From Cyanobium sp. T1B-Tous (GTDB lineage Bacteria; Cyanobacteriota; Cyanobacteriia; PCC-6307; Cyanobiaceae), in assembly GCF_024345475.1 (NCBI RefSeq), contig NZ_JAGQBE010000016.1, forward strand, positions 1 through 41,824: a stretch of DNA of 41,824 bases, written 5' to 3'. The notes beneath the pieces are model-generated. The model saw only the letters and a list, made by a program, of their open reading frames with translations. It made no database searches and was not told the DNA's origin. Made by a program: the position numbers and the translations under genes. This document shows positions 1 to 12,160 of the stretch, piece after piece. Position 1 is the stretch's first letter; each line of letters opens with the position of its first letter.

Positions 1-1079
<1,079 letters not shown>

Positions 1080-1336
1080 AACAGGGAGACAATACCTGAT
1101 CGTGATGTCTGAGTACTTTATTCTCAGGCCATGATCCTGTCATCTCGAAGGTCGATCGGTACCTCAACTTGAGGGTAAGAGAAGAGCTGAGTAATCAGTT
1201 TGGAGACTTACGAATCAATTTCAGTTCCTAAACTTTGTCTAGGTCACCCCACAGAGGGTAAAGCCGAGAGCACGAGCAGCAATGCGAGTGCTGAACTGGC
1301 AAGCCGAAAGGCGAGCTGGATGCGGCAACAACTCCT
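1080..1336 (+). other. 16S-23S internal transcribed spacer, first part
   Basis: This is the spacer between 16S and tRNA-Ile. It can form a long stem around 1098-1137: the arms CTGAG and CTCAG flank an AT-rich loop, with further GATC/GATC pairing outside. This corresponds to the basal D1-type helix seen in cyanobacterial spacers. No protein gene is supported here. Confidence 0.7.
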
Positions 1337-1410
<74 letters not shown>

Positions 1411-1419
1411 TTCGTGTTT

Positions 1420-1492
1420 GGGGGTTTAGCTCAGTTGGTAGAGCGCCTGCTTTGCAAGCAGGATGTCAGCGGTTCGAGTCCGCTAACCTCCA
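1420..1492 (+). tRNA. trnA-TGC: tRNA-Ala (TGC anticodon)
   Basis: The 73-base cloverleaf has an acceptor stem GGGGGTT pairing with AACCTCC (one G-T pair), a D-arm TAGCTCAGTTGG, an anticodon loop TTTGCAA (anticodon TGC) and a T-arm GGTTCGAGTCC. It lies nine bases after tRNA-Ile in the rRNA spacer and is co-transcribed with the rRNAs. Confidence 0.97.
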
Positions 1493-1953
1493 TCCAATGA
1501 TGTGTGCCCCAAGCAGCGAATGAAAAGGAGTTGCTGGTGAGGTGATTTAGATGGTTGACGCTGAGTCAAAAGACTCCAGCCTCGTGTCATTCTTGATTGT
1601 AGATCAAGTTGTCACGATGCTGGACTCAATGCGTTCTGGAGACAGGAGGCATTGGAGGATCAGCAGAACCTTGACAACTGCATAGGTGAGTTTGGAAATA
1701 AAGCATCTCATGGATGCTTGATTCTAAGCCGAGTAACTTCCAGCAATGGAGAGAGCTTGGTGTGGAATCAAGAAAATTCTATTGAGTTTTTAGAGCCGAG
1801 AGCTTCCAGTTTTCTTCTGAGCCCGCCGAGGGTTTGGGAGTTTGATCCTGGTATTCAAACCGCAGGGAAGAATCTGAGAAATCAGGTTTCTAAGCTGTAG
1901 GTGAATCTAGAGAGAATAGGCTTCAACAGCCTGAAGGACTGGGAGTTTAATTT
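1493..1953 (+). other. 16S-23S internal transcribed spacer, second part
   Basis: This 461-base stretch has no protein gene. It contains the box A-like antitermination motif annotated separately, and probably the processing stems that bracket 23S rRNA. An 82-codon open frame exists here, but it lies entirely within processed rRNA spacer and has no coding support. Confidence 0.75.
1666..1685 (+). promoter_or_regulatory. Box A-like rRNA antitermination motif
   Basis: GAACCTTGACAACTGCATAG closely matches the box A element reported from cyanobacterial 16S-23S spacers (GAACCTTGAAAACTGCATA). Box A binds Nus factors in the nascent transcript and keeps polymerase from terminating in the untranslated rRNA operon. 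Assignment is by motif memory and position only. I did not find a convincing box B stem next to it. Confidence 0.65.
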
Positions 1954-4828
<2,875 letters not shown>

Positions 4829-4939
4829 CAACTCGAGCTCTAAACAAAAAGCTTATTTCCAGAAGTTCAGCAGAGATCTGAGAAGGTCCTTGTTGTTCTA
4901 GCCTATGCAGTTCTCAGGGTTCAACCTGGGAATGAACTA

Positions 4940-5057
4940 TCCTGGTGTCCATGGCGCAGTGGAACCACTCCGATCCATCTCGAACTCGGTTGTGAAACGC
5001 TGCAGCGGCGACGATATTTGGGGGGTAGCCCCCTGAGAAAATAGCTCGATGCCAGGT
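4940..5057 (+). rRNA. rrf: 5S ribosomal RNA
   Basis: About 118 bases beginning TCCTGGTGTCCATGGCGCAG, with the conserved core CCGATCCATCTCGAACTCGG and a closing helix formed by CCTGG at the start and CCAGG at the end. It follows 23S after a spacer of about 110 bases in which I see no gene, and it is the last gene of the rRNA operon. Confidence 0.95.
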
Positions 5058-5117
5058 AAAACATTCATTCCAATCTTTTCAGATCACTGCTTAGATGTTG
5101 TGAGCTGAAGCAAGAGA

Positions 5118-5142
5118 AGCCACCCGAGAGGGTGGCTTTTTT
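5118..5142 (+). terminator. Intrinsic terminator of the rRNA operon
   Basis: An eight-base-pair GC-rich stem (AGCCACCC / GGGTGGCT) with a GAGA tetraloop is followed directly by a run of T. It lies about 60 bases after 5S and 45 bases before the next gene, so it should end rRNA transcription. Confidence 0.93.
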
Positions 5143-5187
5143 GTTGGCTTTGGCTACGGTCTGTCGACATCCAATGGGCGCTTCACG

Positions 5188-6096
5188 TTGGCTGACTTGT
5201 TGCCTGCCAGCCGGCGGTTGAAGCCCTTTTGGCGGGCCTACAAATTGTGGTTGCGGCTCGATTGCGTCGATCTGAGTGCCGCATTCGCCTACCACGGGCT
5301 GCAGTCGCTCTTCCCCATGGTGCTGATCGCCATGTCCCTGGCGTCCAAGCTGTTGGGTCGTGATGAGGGCCTGTACGAGCGACTGATTGATCTGGTTTCG
5401 GAGGTGTTGCCGGTGTCGGTGATGCCCGTCTTTTCGGCCACCCTGTCGGCTTTTTTGCGGCAGGGTTTCGGGGCCGGAGTCTTGGGTGTTGTCGTGCTGG
5501 TGTTGACGGCGAGCAACGCCTATCTGACCTTGCAGCGCGGGGCTGACCGCTTGTGGTGGAATCGCCCGTTTGGCTTTGAGGGGTTGTCGTGGAAGGCCCT
5601 GGTGTGGCGCTATCTCCAGCTCCGCCTCAAGGCCTTTGGTCTGGTGTCGCTGTTTGCTCTGTTGATCGTTGTTGATCAGGCGTTCACCAACATGCGTCTG
5701 TTGGGGTCGTCGGGTTTGCGCCAATGGGCGCTGGCGCTGTGGCCCTGGGCGGAACAGTTCCAACAGCCCGTGTCCTGGGGACTCGACCTGGTGATTGCCC
5801 TGGCTCTGGCGATTGGGGCCTCCCTGTTGCTGTTGTGGGTGTTGCCCTCGCGGCGGATTCCCTGGAGGCCCCTGATCCCGGGTGCCCTACTGATCGGTGG
5901 CTCCCTCACCTTCTTGAACCTCGTGCTTGGCAGGGTTCTGGTGACCCTCGGGGTTCGTTTTCAGGCCTATGGACTGGTGGGAGGGATTTTGGTGCTCAGT
6001 CTTTGGGTTTGGCTGGTGGGGGTGATCCTCTACTACGGCCAGTGCTTGTGCGTCGTCCTGGATCGACGTCCCCGCGTCAGGATGGAGGCACCCTGA
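5188..6096 (+). CDS. YihY/BrkB (UPF0761) family membrane protein
   Basis: The 302-residue integral membrane protein has the usual length and layout of the YihY/virulence factor BrkB family. An amphipathic N-terminus with FWRAYKLWLR is followed by the family-type stretch AAFAYHGLQSLFPMVL, then about five or six hydrophobic segments spread to the C-terminus. Family function is poorly defined; roles in envelope integrity or transport have been proposed, and the name ribonuclease BN came from an old mis-assignment. The TTG start at 5188 is taken because no ATG or GTG lies upstream in frame after the terminator; no clear ribosome-binding site is visible. A small zinc-ribbon membrane protein follows 18 bases later on the same strand and may be co-transcribed. 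Confidence 0.85.
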   Translation: MADLLPASRRLKPFWRAYKLWLRLDCVDLSAAFAYHGLQSLFPMVLIAMSLASKLLGRDEGLYERLIDLVSEVLPVSVMPVFSATLSAFLRQGFGAGVLGVVVLVLTASNAYLTLQRGADRLWWNRPFGFEGLSWKALVWRYLQLRLKAFGLVSLFALLIVVDQAFTNMRLLGSSGLRQWALALWPWAEQFQQPVSWGLDLVIALALAIGASLLLLWVLPSRRIPWRPLIPGALLIGGSLTFLNLVLGRVLVTLGVRFQAYGLVGGILVLSLWVWLVGVILYYGQCLCVVLDRRPRVRMEAP

Positions 6097-6114
6097 GGGC
6101 CGTCCCGGCCAGCT

Positions 6115-6471
6115 GTGATGCAGCGCTCGAACACCTGGATCTGGCTGCTGCTGGCTGCTGTGTTGCTGCTGGCTCCAGGCCCGGCGGGCCGTTTTCTGCT
6201 CGATCTTGTCGGTGGCCTCACCTTGGTTCTGCTGCTCCTTCCGTTGTTGTTGGGCGCTGCTGGTTTTGTGGCCTGGCAGGTGATTCAGCGGCGGCTGCGC
6301 ACGTGCGAAGCCTGTGGCTTCACGAGCATGGCCACCGACCAGTGCCCCGCCTGCGGCAGCCCCCTGGCTGGAGCGAGTCCTGCTGAGCCCGGCGATGACC
6401 AACTCGATGTCAGCAACGTCACCATCGATGTTCAGGTTGTGGACGCCGACCCCACCAGCCCGGATCGCTAA
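6115..6471 (+). CDS. Small membrane protein with C-terminal zinc ribbon
   Basis: The 118-residue protein is not recognised by name. Residues about 8-27 and 31-55 form two strongly hydrophobic segments. They are followed by a cytoplasmic-type basic stretch and then two CxxC pairs (CEAC and CPAC, about 17 residues apart), which form a probable zinc ribbon. The tail is acidic. GTG at 6115 is directly followed by ATG at 6118; either could start translation. It sits 18 bases after the YihY-type gene on the same strand, suggesting an operon. The zinc-binding reading is from the cysteine pattern; no function is claimed. Confidence 0.75.
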   Translation: MMQRSNTWIWLLLAAVLLLAPGPAGRFLLDLVGGLTLVLLLLPLLLGAAGFVAWQVIQRRLRTCEACGFTSMATDQCPACGSPLAGASPAEPGDDQLDVSNVTIDVQVVDADPTSPDR

Positions 6472-6506
6472 GGGCCCAGAGCCCCAGACGATCGGAGGGC
6501 TTGGCC

Positions 6507-6926
6507 TCACCCACGGGCCAATTCTTGGAGCCTGCGTTCCCGCAGGTAGAGGAAGAGGGGCGCTCCAAAGGCGAAGGCCACCGTCACGCAGCTCAGCAGC
6601 ACCCAGGGCAACCCCCGCATCTGCAGCCGCCGACTCTCCTGCACCATCCAGATCACGACCGCCGTGGCACCGATGGCCAGGTCGCGGGAGAGGGAGCTTG
6701 CGGCGGGATTGGCGTTGGCGAGCTGGACGAACAGGCCCAGATCAAAGCTCCCTCCCGTGGTGCCAATGAAGTCGAGGTTGGCCAGCCAGGGCAGCACGGC
6801 GCCGGCGACGGCCAGGGCCAGGTAGAGCCATTGGACTTTGCCACCTCGATTCAGCGTGGCTGGCGATGAAACGCTGGGGGATGGCGAGGTGTCTGGCGGA
6901 TGCTGGGGCTGGGGCTCTTGGCTCAT
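6507..6926 (-). CDS. DUF2834-like small membrane protein
   Basis: The 139-residue protein has a proline/serine-rich N-terminus of about 28 residues and then three or four hydrophobic segments. The pattern (LALAVAGAVLPW, a glycine-rich loop, FVQLANANPAASSLSRDLAIGA, then W-x-VQESRR and a final FLYLRERRL) resembles the DUF2834 family of small membrane proteins of unknown role. It is convergent with the zinc-ribbon gene, 35 bases between their stops. The first ATG is used. The family call rests on pattern memory, so it should be read as tentative. Confidence 0.7.
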   Translation of the reverse strand: MSQEPQPQHPPDTSPSPSVSSPATLNRGGKVQWLYLALAVAGAVLPWLANLDFIGTTGGSFDLGLFVQLANANPAASSLSRDLAIGATAVVIWMVQESRRLQMRGLPWVLLSCVTVAFAFGAPLFLYLRERRLQELARG

Positions 6927-6972
6927 GGTTGGAGTAGTGGGTGATTGCGAGAGGGATCGCGGGCTCAGGAAT

Positions 6973-7020
6973 TCACGCTCTTATCGGCTCACGCTCTTAT
7001 GGACCCACGCTCTTATGGAC
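6973..7020. repeat. Three tandem 16-bp repeats
   Basis: Three adjacent 16-base units, TCACGCTCTTATCGGC, TCACGCTCTTATGGAC and CCACGCTCTTATGGAC, differ at only one to three positions. More degenerate copies may continue to about 7050 (TGACGGTTTCAGGAAC and so on). They lie in the 126-base gap between the DUF2834-like gene start and the xseB stop. There are no spacers, so this is a minisatellite-like repeat and not a CRISPR. Confidence 0.85.
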
Positions 7021-7052
7021 TGACGGTTTCAGGAACTCAGGCTCTCAGGGAT

Positions 7053-7322
7053 TTACGGGCTGGGCCTCAACTTTGAATCCTCCGAGCCCCCATCGGCCAC
7101 CAGGGCTCCCCCCTGGTGCGCGTCGTCCCACAACAGCACCTCCTGTTCGATTGCGCTGAGCACCGTGTCGCAGCGTTCGAGATAGGTGCGGGCCTGGCGA
7201 TAGAGGTCCGTGAGCTCCTCCACGTCGAGGTCGCTCGCTTGCAGGGCGGCCAGGGTCAGCTGCAACGCGGTATGGGCCTCGTTGTAGGTCAGGTCGGCGG
7301 CGGGTTGGACCTTTTTGGGCAT
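7053..7322 (-). CDS. xseB: Exodeoxyribonuclease VII small subunit
   Basis: The 89-residue protein matches the XseB pattern: a short basic N-terminus, then two helices with TYNEAHTALQLTLAALQ and DLDVEELTDLYRQARTYLERC, and an acidic variable tail. XseB binds in several copies to XseA to form exonuclease VII, which degrades single-stranded DNA into short oligonucleotides in repair. Its start lies four bases from the xseA stop, with xseA upstream on the same strand, so the two subunits are translated from one message. Confidence 0.9.
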   Translation of the reverse strand: MPKKVQPAADLTYNEAHTALQLTLAALQASDLDVEELTDLYRQARTYLERCDTVLSAIEQEVLLWDDAHQGGALVADGGSEDSKLRPSP

Positions 7323-7325
7323 GGA

Positions 7326-8507
7326 TCAGGCTTCGGTGGAGGCCGCAACGGCGAGGGGGTGAATCTCGCGCACCTGGAGGTCGGCGTGCCCATCGGCTAG
7401 CTGCGCCACCACCGTTTGGCCCACCCCAAGCTGGCTGAGTGAGCGCACGAGCGTCCCGTCGGAACGGCGCAGCAGGCTGTAGCCGCGGGCCAGTTGGTGG
7501 TCGGGCGACAGGGCTTGCAGCAGCTGGCGGGCATGGCTGAGGGCTTGGCGTCGGGCCCCGATCAGCTGGCGGGGGTGGAGGGTCCGCAGCTGCTCCTGGT
7601 GACGGTTGAGCCGCTCCCGTTGGCCCTGCAACTGCAACCGCACCACCTGCCGCAGATGGCCAGCCTGCTGGCGCAACTCCCGGCGGGCCAGGCTGCGATC
7701 GGGTAGCAGGGCCACCACGGCGGCAGTGGGGGTGGCGGCTCGGTAGTCGGCCACCAAGTCCGCGACGGTGGTGTCGTCCTCGTGGCCGATGCCGCTCACC
7801 ACGGGCAGGGGGCAGCGGGCCAGGCAGCGGGCCAGGGTTTCGTTGTCGAACACGGCCAGATCCTCACGGCTGCCCCCGCCCCGGGCGATCACCACCGCGT
7901 CGAGGCCCAGGGCTTCAGCCTGCCGCTCGACCTCGATCAGCGTCTGGCAGATCTGCTCCTGAACTGGCCCTTGGACGGGGATCGGCACGACCAGGATGGA
8001 GGTGGCGGGCCAGCGTTCCGCGGCGGTGCGCAGCATGTCCGCGAGGGCCGAGCTGGGACGGCTCGTGAGCAGGGCGATGCGGCGCGGGAAGGGGGGCAAG
8101 GCCCGTTTGCGGCTGGGGTCGAGCAGGCCTTCGCCCGCCAGCCGCTGGCTCACCTTTTCGAACTGGCGCAGCACGCTGGTGAGGCTGGGCCGGATGTCGA
8201 GTGCCTGGACACAGAGGGTGGCCCGGCTGCTCCAGAAATTGAGCTTGCCCACCACCACGACGCCGTCGCCGTCTTCGGGACGGAACGTCAGCTTGTCCAG
8301 CTGGGAGGCCCACACCACCGCGGAGATGGAGGCCTGGTCGTCGACCAGGGTCATCCAGAGGTGGCCCTTCTTGAGCTGGGGACGGCTGACGGTGGCATCC
8401 AGCAGGAAGCGGGGGGCAAAGCCCCGCTCCAGCAGGCTGGCCACGGCGCCATTGAGCTCGGCCACGCTGTAGCGCGGAAACGCAGGGCCCTCCGCCGCTC
8501 CGTTCAT
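7326..8507 (-). CDS. xseA: Exodeoxyribonuclease VII large subunit
   Basis: The 393-residue catalytic subunit has an N-terminal OB-fold (about residues 10-110, beginning YSVAELNGAVASLLE) followed by the nuclease domain. The family signature is clear: RGGGSREDLAVFDNETLARC, then PVVSGIGHEDDTT, DLVADYRAATPT, and a long coiled-coil region rich in Arg, Gln and Leu. The reading frame stays open far upstream, but the ATG at 8505-8507 is the credible start because it sits just before the OB-fold and overlaps the stop of the upstream gene (ATGA). xseB follows after four bases. Confidence 0.93.
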   Translation of the reverse strand: MNGAAEGPAFPRYSVAELNGAVASLLERGFAPRFLLDATVSRPQLKKGHLWMTLVDDQASISAVVWASQLDKLTFRPEDGDGVVVVGKLNFWSSRATLCVQALDIRPSLTSVLRQFEKVSQRLAGEGLLDPSRKRALPPFPRRIALLTSRPSSALADMLRTAAERWPATSILVVPIPVQGPVQEQICQTLIEVERQAEALGLDAVVIARGGGSREDLAVFDNETLARCLARCPLPVVSGIGHEDDTTVADLVADYRAATPTAAVVALLPDRSLARRELRQQAGHLRQVVRLQLQGQRERLNRHQEQLRTLHPRQLIGARRQALSHARQLLQALSPDHQLARGYSLLRRSDGTLVRSLSQLGVGQTVVAQLADGHADLQVREIHPLAVAASTEA

Positions 8508-8800
8508 GACGAGAGCTGGCGGTAGCAGCGCCACCAGTAGAGGCTCACCAGTCCCGCCAGCAGGGCGACGGCCTGCCCGACCGGGTGGTCGATCCGGATC
8601 AGGCCGGCAACGCAGATCACCAGAGCACTGCTCAGCAGCCTGGAGCCATCCCGGCGGTTGTTGACGTAGAAGCGGGCCAAGCGGGCAACACCGGAGATCA
8701 GCAGTCTGGCCCAGCTCCGAACGGGCCTGCCGATCCCTGGCCTGGCCTTGACAGGGATCGGCGCCTCCCCTAGGCAGGAGGGGTCTGCGATCCCAGCCAT
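8504..8800 (-). CDS. Unknown small membrane protein upstream of xseA
   Basis: From the ATG at 8798-8800 this is a 98-residue protein. A polar, basic N-terminal half contains RFYVNNRRDGSR, followed by two hydrophobic segments (LLSSALVICVAGLI and VGQAVALLAGLVSLYWW). I do not recognise the family. Its TGA overlaps the xseA start (ATGA), so it is probably coupled to exonuclease VII translation. The frame stays open further upstream, into the start of the divergent phosphatase gene. The ATG is preferred because the extension would be antisense to that gene. Confidence 0.6.
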   Translation of the reverse strand: MAGIADPSCLGEAPIPVKARPGIGRPVRSWARLLISGVARLARFYVNNRRDGSRLLSSALVICVAGLIRIDHPVGQAVALLAGLVSLYWWRCYRQLSS

Positions 8801-8855
8801 CCCCGGTCTCCCCCAGCCGTCCGGTCCGTCCCTTCGCAGTCGCCTGCAGGCCCAG

Positions 8856-9623
8856 TTGTCGGCGCCCTTGCCCCAGCAACCGGAGCTGGTGCTGGTCACC
8901 GACCTGGATGGCACCTTGCTGGGCGGGTCCCTGGGGGAGCGGCGCCGCTTCTACGCCTGGCTCGAGCAGCAGCGCAGCCGGGTGCTGCATGTGTTTTGCA
9001 CCGGCCGTGACCTCACTTCCGTGGCTCGCCTCCTGGTGGAGGACGAGCACATGGGACTGCGGGCCCCCCACCTCGTCATCGGCGATGTGGGCTGCACCGT
9101 GGCCTGTGGCGCCAGCTTGAAGCCCCTGCCCCTGGCGGTGGATCCGATCGAGGCCCGCTGGCAGGGGAAGCCGGATCGGGTGCTCACGGTGATGGCCGGG
9201 GCGGCCGGCGTGTCGGCCCAGCCGATCAGCAGCCAGCGGCGACTCGCCTACTACTACGACCCCGATTCCTTTGACCACGGCCTGATCGCCGAGCTGGAGG
9301 CCCATGGCGTCGATTGTCTGCTGTCCGACAACCGCTACCTCGATGTGCTCCCGGCCGGAGTGAACAAGGGCAGCACCCTGTTGGCCCTGCTGGACACCCT
9401 GGAGATCGACCCGACCCTCGTGGTCACCGCCGGTGACAGCCTCAACGACCTGGCCATGTTCGAGACGGGCCTGGCGGGGGTGATGGTGGGCAATGCCGAG
9501 CCAGCCCTGCGGGCCAAAGCTCAACACCTGCCCCGCACCTATGGGGCCCGGGCGTCAGGCTGCGCGGGCATCTGTGAAGGCCTGCACCACTTCGGCTTTG
9601 GCCATCTCCTGGCTCAGATCTGA
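8856..9623 (+). CDS. HAD-IIB sugar-phosphate phosphatase (sucrose-phosphatase-like)
   Basis: HAD motif I is DLDGTLLGG near the N-terminus with both aspartates. Motif II is the threonine in FCTGRD, a cap domain follows (about residues 75-165), then the lysine of VNKGSTLLALL and motif IV GDSLNDLAMF. This is the HAD-IIB layout shared by sucrose-6-phosphate, mannosyl-3-phosphoglycerate and glucosyl-3-phosphoglycerate phosphatases, which make compatible solutes. I cannot choose the substrate from sequence, and no partner synthase lies nearby. The frame is open from TTG 8748, but that start would run antisense into the divergent gene, so TTG 8856, giving 255 residues, is preferred. Its 3' end overlaps the convergent hrpB by ten bases. 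Confidence 0.8.
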   Translation: MSAPLPQQPELVLVTDLDGTLLGGSLGERRRFYAWLEQQRSRVLHVFCTGRDLTSVARLLVEDEHMGLRAPHLVIGDVGCTVACGASLKPLPLAVDPIEARWQGKPDRVLTVMAGAAGVSAQPISSQRRLAYYYDPDSFDHGLIAELEAHGVDCLLSDNRYLDVLPAGVNKGSTLLALLDTLEIDPTLVVTAGDSLNDLAMFETGLAGVMVGNAEPALRAKAQHLPRTYGARASGCAGICEGLHHFGFGHLLAQI

Positions 9624-12085
9624 GCGCCCCGCTGCTGCAGCCTGGTTTTGGTGAGGGCGGTGGCCTGGGCCTGGCGGGGATCCTCGGGCCAGGGATGGCG
9701 GGGGTAGCGCCCCCGCAGCTCCTTGCGCACCTCCGGATAGCCCCGCTCCCAGAAGCCGGCCAGGTCCTGGGTGATGGCCGCCGGCCTTCCCGCTGGCGTG
9801 AGCAAATGCACCGTGACGGCCAACCGGCCGTCGAGCACCGTCGGGGTGGTGCGGGCTCCGAACAGTTCCTGCAATTTCACCGCCAGCACCGGCGGCCCCC
9901 CGCTGTAGTCGAGGCCCACCTGGCGGCCGGAGGGTACGGGCAGGGCCACGGGTAACAGCCGTTCCAGCTCCCGCCGCAGGGCCCAGGGGCAATCGCCCCA
10001 GAGGGCTTCGCCCAGGGGCAGGCGCTGCAGGTCGTCGCGGCTGCGCAGACCGTCCAGGTGGGGGCCAAGCCAGCTGTCGAGCTCCTGCATCAGCCGGGTG
10101 GGGGCGCGGTCGGGCCAGGGCTCCCCCAGGTGCTGGTGGGCGAGGGTCAGGCGCTGCTGCAGCTGCCGGCTCGGGCGGTCCCAGGGCAGCGCCTCCAGTC
10201 CCAAGTCCCGCAAGCCGTCCAGAAGGGCGCCGCGGATCAGGTCGGGGTCGGCATCGTTCCAGGGGCGCCGCTCCAGCACCAGGGCCCCCAGGCGCAGGCT
10301 GCGCTCGCAACGCACCCGCAGTGCCTCGCCATCCCAGCGGGCTTCCACCTGGCTGTGCCCCTGGCCGCCCGGCTGCTCGGCCAGCTCCCGCAGGTGTTCC
10401 GGATCGAGGGGGACCGCCAGCTGAATGCGGGCCTCCGGCCCTTGCCCATCCAGTTGGGCCACGGCCAGGGCGGGGCAGGCCACCAGGGGGTCGTCGGGAT
10501 GGAGCACGGCGCCGCGCCCGCTGCTCAACAGAAACCGGCCCGGCCGGCCTGGGCGCGCCAGGGCCAGGCGTTCCGGGTAGGCGGCGGCCACCAGCTCGGC
10601 AGCGACCGTCGCCGGGGCTGGCTCGGCCTGGGGGGGCTGCGGGTTGAGCTGGCGGACCTGGCGGCGCAGCTGGGCCTGGAGCTGGCGCAGCTGGCGTCGC
10701 CGGCTGTCGGCAGGCCGCTCCTGGTTCAGCCAGTCGACCCGGCGCAGCAGATCACTGCCGGCGTCCTGGCGGTTCAGGGGATCCCGCTCGCTGAGCAGCA
10801 CCGCCAGGGCGCAGGCCAGATCCAAGGCCCCCATGGCCTGACCCAGCAGCAGCAGCTGGGCCAGGCGCGGATGCACCCCAAGGGTGGCCAACCGTTGGCC
10901 ATGGGCCGTCAGACGGCCCTGGGGGGCAAGGGCGCCGAGCTGCTCGAGCCGTTGGCGTGCGTCCTGGAGGGGGGACGCTGGGGGTGGGTCGAGCCAGGCC
11001 AGGCTGCTGCCGAGGGGGTCGCCCCACTGGGCCAGTTGCAGGGCCAGGGGCAGGGGATCCACCTCCAGCAGTTCCGGGGGGTCGAAGGACGGACGCCGTT
11101 GCTGCTCTGCGGGCGACCACAGGCGCAGGCAGCGGCCTGGGGCTAGGCGCCCGGCGCGGCCGGCCCGTTGCTCGGCGCTGGCCAGGCTGGCGGGAAGGGT
11201 CACCAGGCCGTCGAGGCCGCTGCCGGGATCGAAGCGGTTGCGGCGGCTGAGGCCGCTGTCGAGCACCAGGGTGACGCCGGCCAGGGTGAGCGAGCTCTCG
11301 GCGATGGAGGTGGCCAGCACCACCTTGCCGGTGCCCTGGCCGGCGGGCTCGATGGCGCGGCTCTGGGCCTCGAGGGAGAGGTTGCCGTGCAGGGGCACAC
11401 AGGCGATGCCCTCCCCGCCCCAGTCGGTGGCGGTGATCGCCCGACTGCAGGCCTGGATCTCCCGCAGCCCAGGCAGGAACACCAGCACGGTCTCCCGATC
11501 CCCACGCTGGTCGAGCCAGTGCTGCTCGAGGGCCCGCACCACCTGCTGCTCCAACCGCTCGTGAGGACGCGGGGGCTGGTGGGTGATGGTGACGGGGTGG
11601 CTGCGCCCTTCGCTGGTGAGCACGGTGGCTTCGGGAAGCTGCTGGGCCAGCGGAGCCAGGTTGAGGGTGGCGGACATCACCACCAGCCGCAGGTCGGGAT
11701 TCAGCAGCTCCCGCGCCTGGCGCACCAGGGCCAGGGCCAGGTCCGTGTCGGCGCCCCGTTCGTGGAACTCGTCGAAGATCAGGCAGTCGAGCCCTTCCAG
11801 GGCGGGATCGGCCTGCAGGCGTCGCAGGAACAGGCCGTCGGTGAGCACCTCAATTCGGGTGGCTGCCGAGGTGCACGACTCCAGCCTCACGCTGTACCCC
11901 ACCCGATGGCCCAGCGCTTCGCCCAGCTCGCTGGCCAGGCGCTGGGCGGCCGCCTTGGCGGCCAGCCGGCGGGGCTCCAGCATCCAGATCCTGGGGGCTG
12001 CGGGGCGGCCGGCGCCCAGGCCGTTCATCAGGGCGAGGGGGACGCGGGTGGTTTTGCCGGCACCCGGTGGTGCCTGCAGCAGCAC
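9614..12085 (-). CDS. hrpB: ATP-dependent helicase HrpB
   Basis: The DEAH/RHA-type helicase has about 823 residues from GTG 12085. Walker A APPGAGKTT lies at residues 5-13. The DEAH-box equivalent is DEFHERGADTD, motif III is MSATLN, and the helicase C domain contains TSIAESSLTL and AEQRAGRAGR. The C-terminal third carries the HrpB-specific domain with YSGGPPVLAVKLQELFG and WERGYPEVRKELRGRYPRH. Its cellular role is poorly known in any bacterium. The start is unclear: in-frame sequence upstream of the GTG (LPIDGLLGPLCEACGPG, reaching to the stop of the preceding gene) looks like the natural helicase N-terminus but offers only CTG-type codons. It is likely the last gene of a leftward operon. 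Confidence 0.9.
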   Translation of the reverse strand: MLLQAPPGAGKTTRVPLALMNGLGAGRPAAPRIWMLEPRRLAAKAAAQRLASELGEALGHRVGYSVRLESCTSAATRIEVLTDGLFLRRLQADPALEGLDCLIFDEFHERGADTDLALALVRQARELLNPDLRLVVMSATLNLAPLAQQLPEATVLTSEGRSHPVTITHQPPRPHERLEQQVVRALEQHWLDQRGDRETVLVFLPGLREIQACSRAITATDWGGEGIACVPLHGNLSLEAQSRAIEPAGQGTGKVVLATSIAESSLTLAGVTLVLDSGLSRRNRFDPGSGLDGLVTLPASLASAEQRAGRAGRLAPGRCLRLWSPAEQQRRPSFDPPELLEVDPLPLALQLAQWGDPLGSSLAWLDPPPASPLQDARQRLEQLGALAPQGRLTAHGQRLATLGVHPRLAQLLLLGQAMGALDLACALAVLLSERDPLNRQDAGSDLLRRVDWLNQERPADSRRRQLRQLQAQLRRQVRQLNPQPPQAEPAPATVAAELVAAAYPERLALARPGRPGRFLLSSGRGAVLHPDDPLVACPALAVAQLDGQGPEARIQLAVPLDPEHLRELAEQPGGQGHSQVEARWDGEALRVRCERSLRLGALVLERRPWNDADPDLIRGALLDGLRDLGLEALPWDRPSRQLQQRLTLAHQHLGEPWPDRAPTRLMQELDSWLGPHLDGLRSRDDLQRLPLGEALWGDCPWALRRELERLLPVALPVPSGRQVGLDYSGGPPVLAVKLQELFGARTTPTVLDGRLAVTVHLLTPAGRPAAITQDLAGFWERGYPEVRKELRGRYPRHPWPEDPRQAQATALTKTRLQQRGAQI

Positions 12086-12160
12086 CGTGGCTCCAGGGCC
12101 GCAGGCCTCGCACAGCGGCCCGAGCAGGCCATCGATCGGCAGGGGCGTCGGCGTGGGGCC

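Noticed and set aside
1652-1900. 82-codon frame in the 16S-23S spacer
   Set aside because: It overlaps the box A-like motif and rRNA processing region and has no ribosome-binding site or recognisable protein.
6973-7050. Short repeats considered as a CRISPR array
   Set aside because: The units are 16 bases long and directly adjacent with no spacers, and no cas gene is present.
8508-9527. Upstream extension of xseA giving a 733-residue frame
   Set aside because: The extension is antisense to the sugar phosphatase and the small membrane gene; the XseA fold begins at the ATG at 8507.
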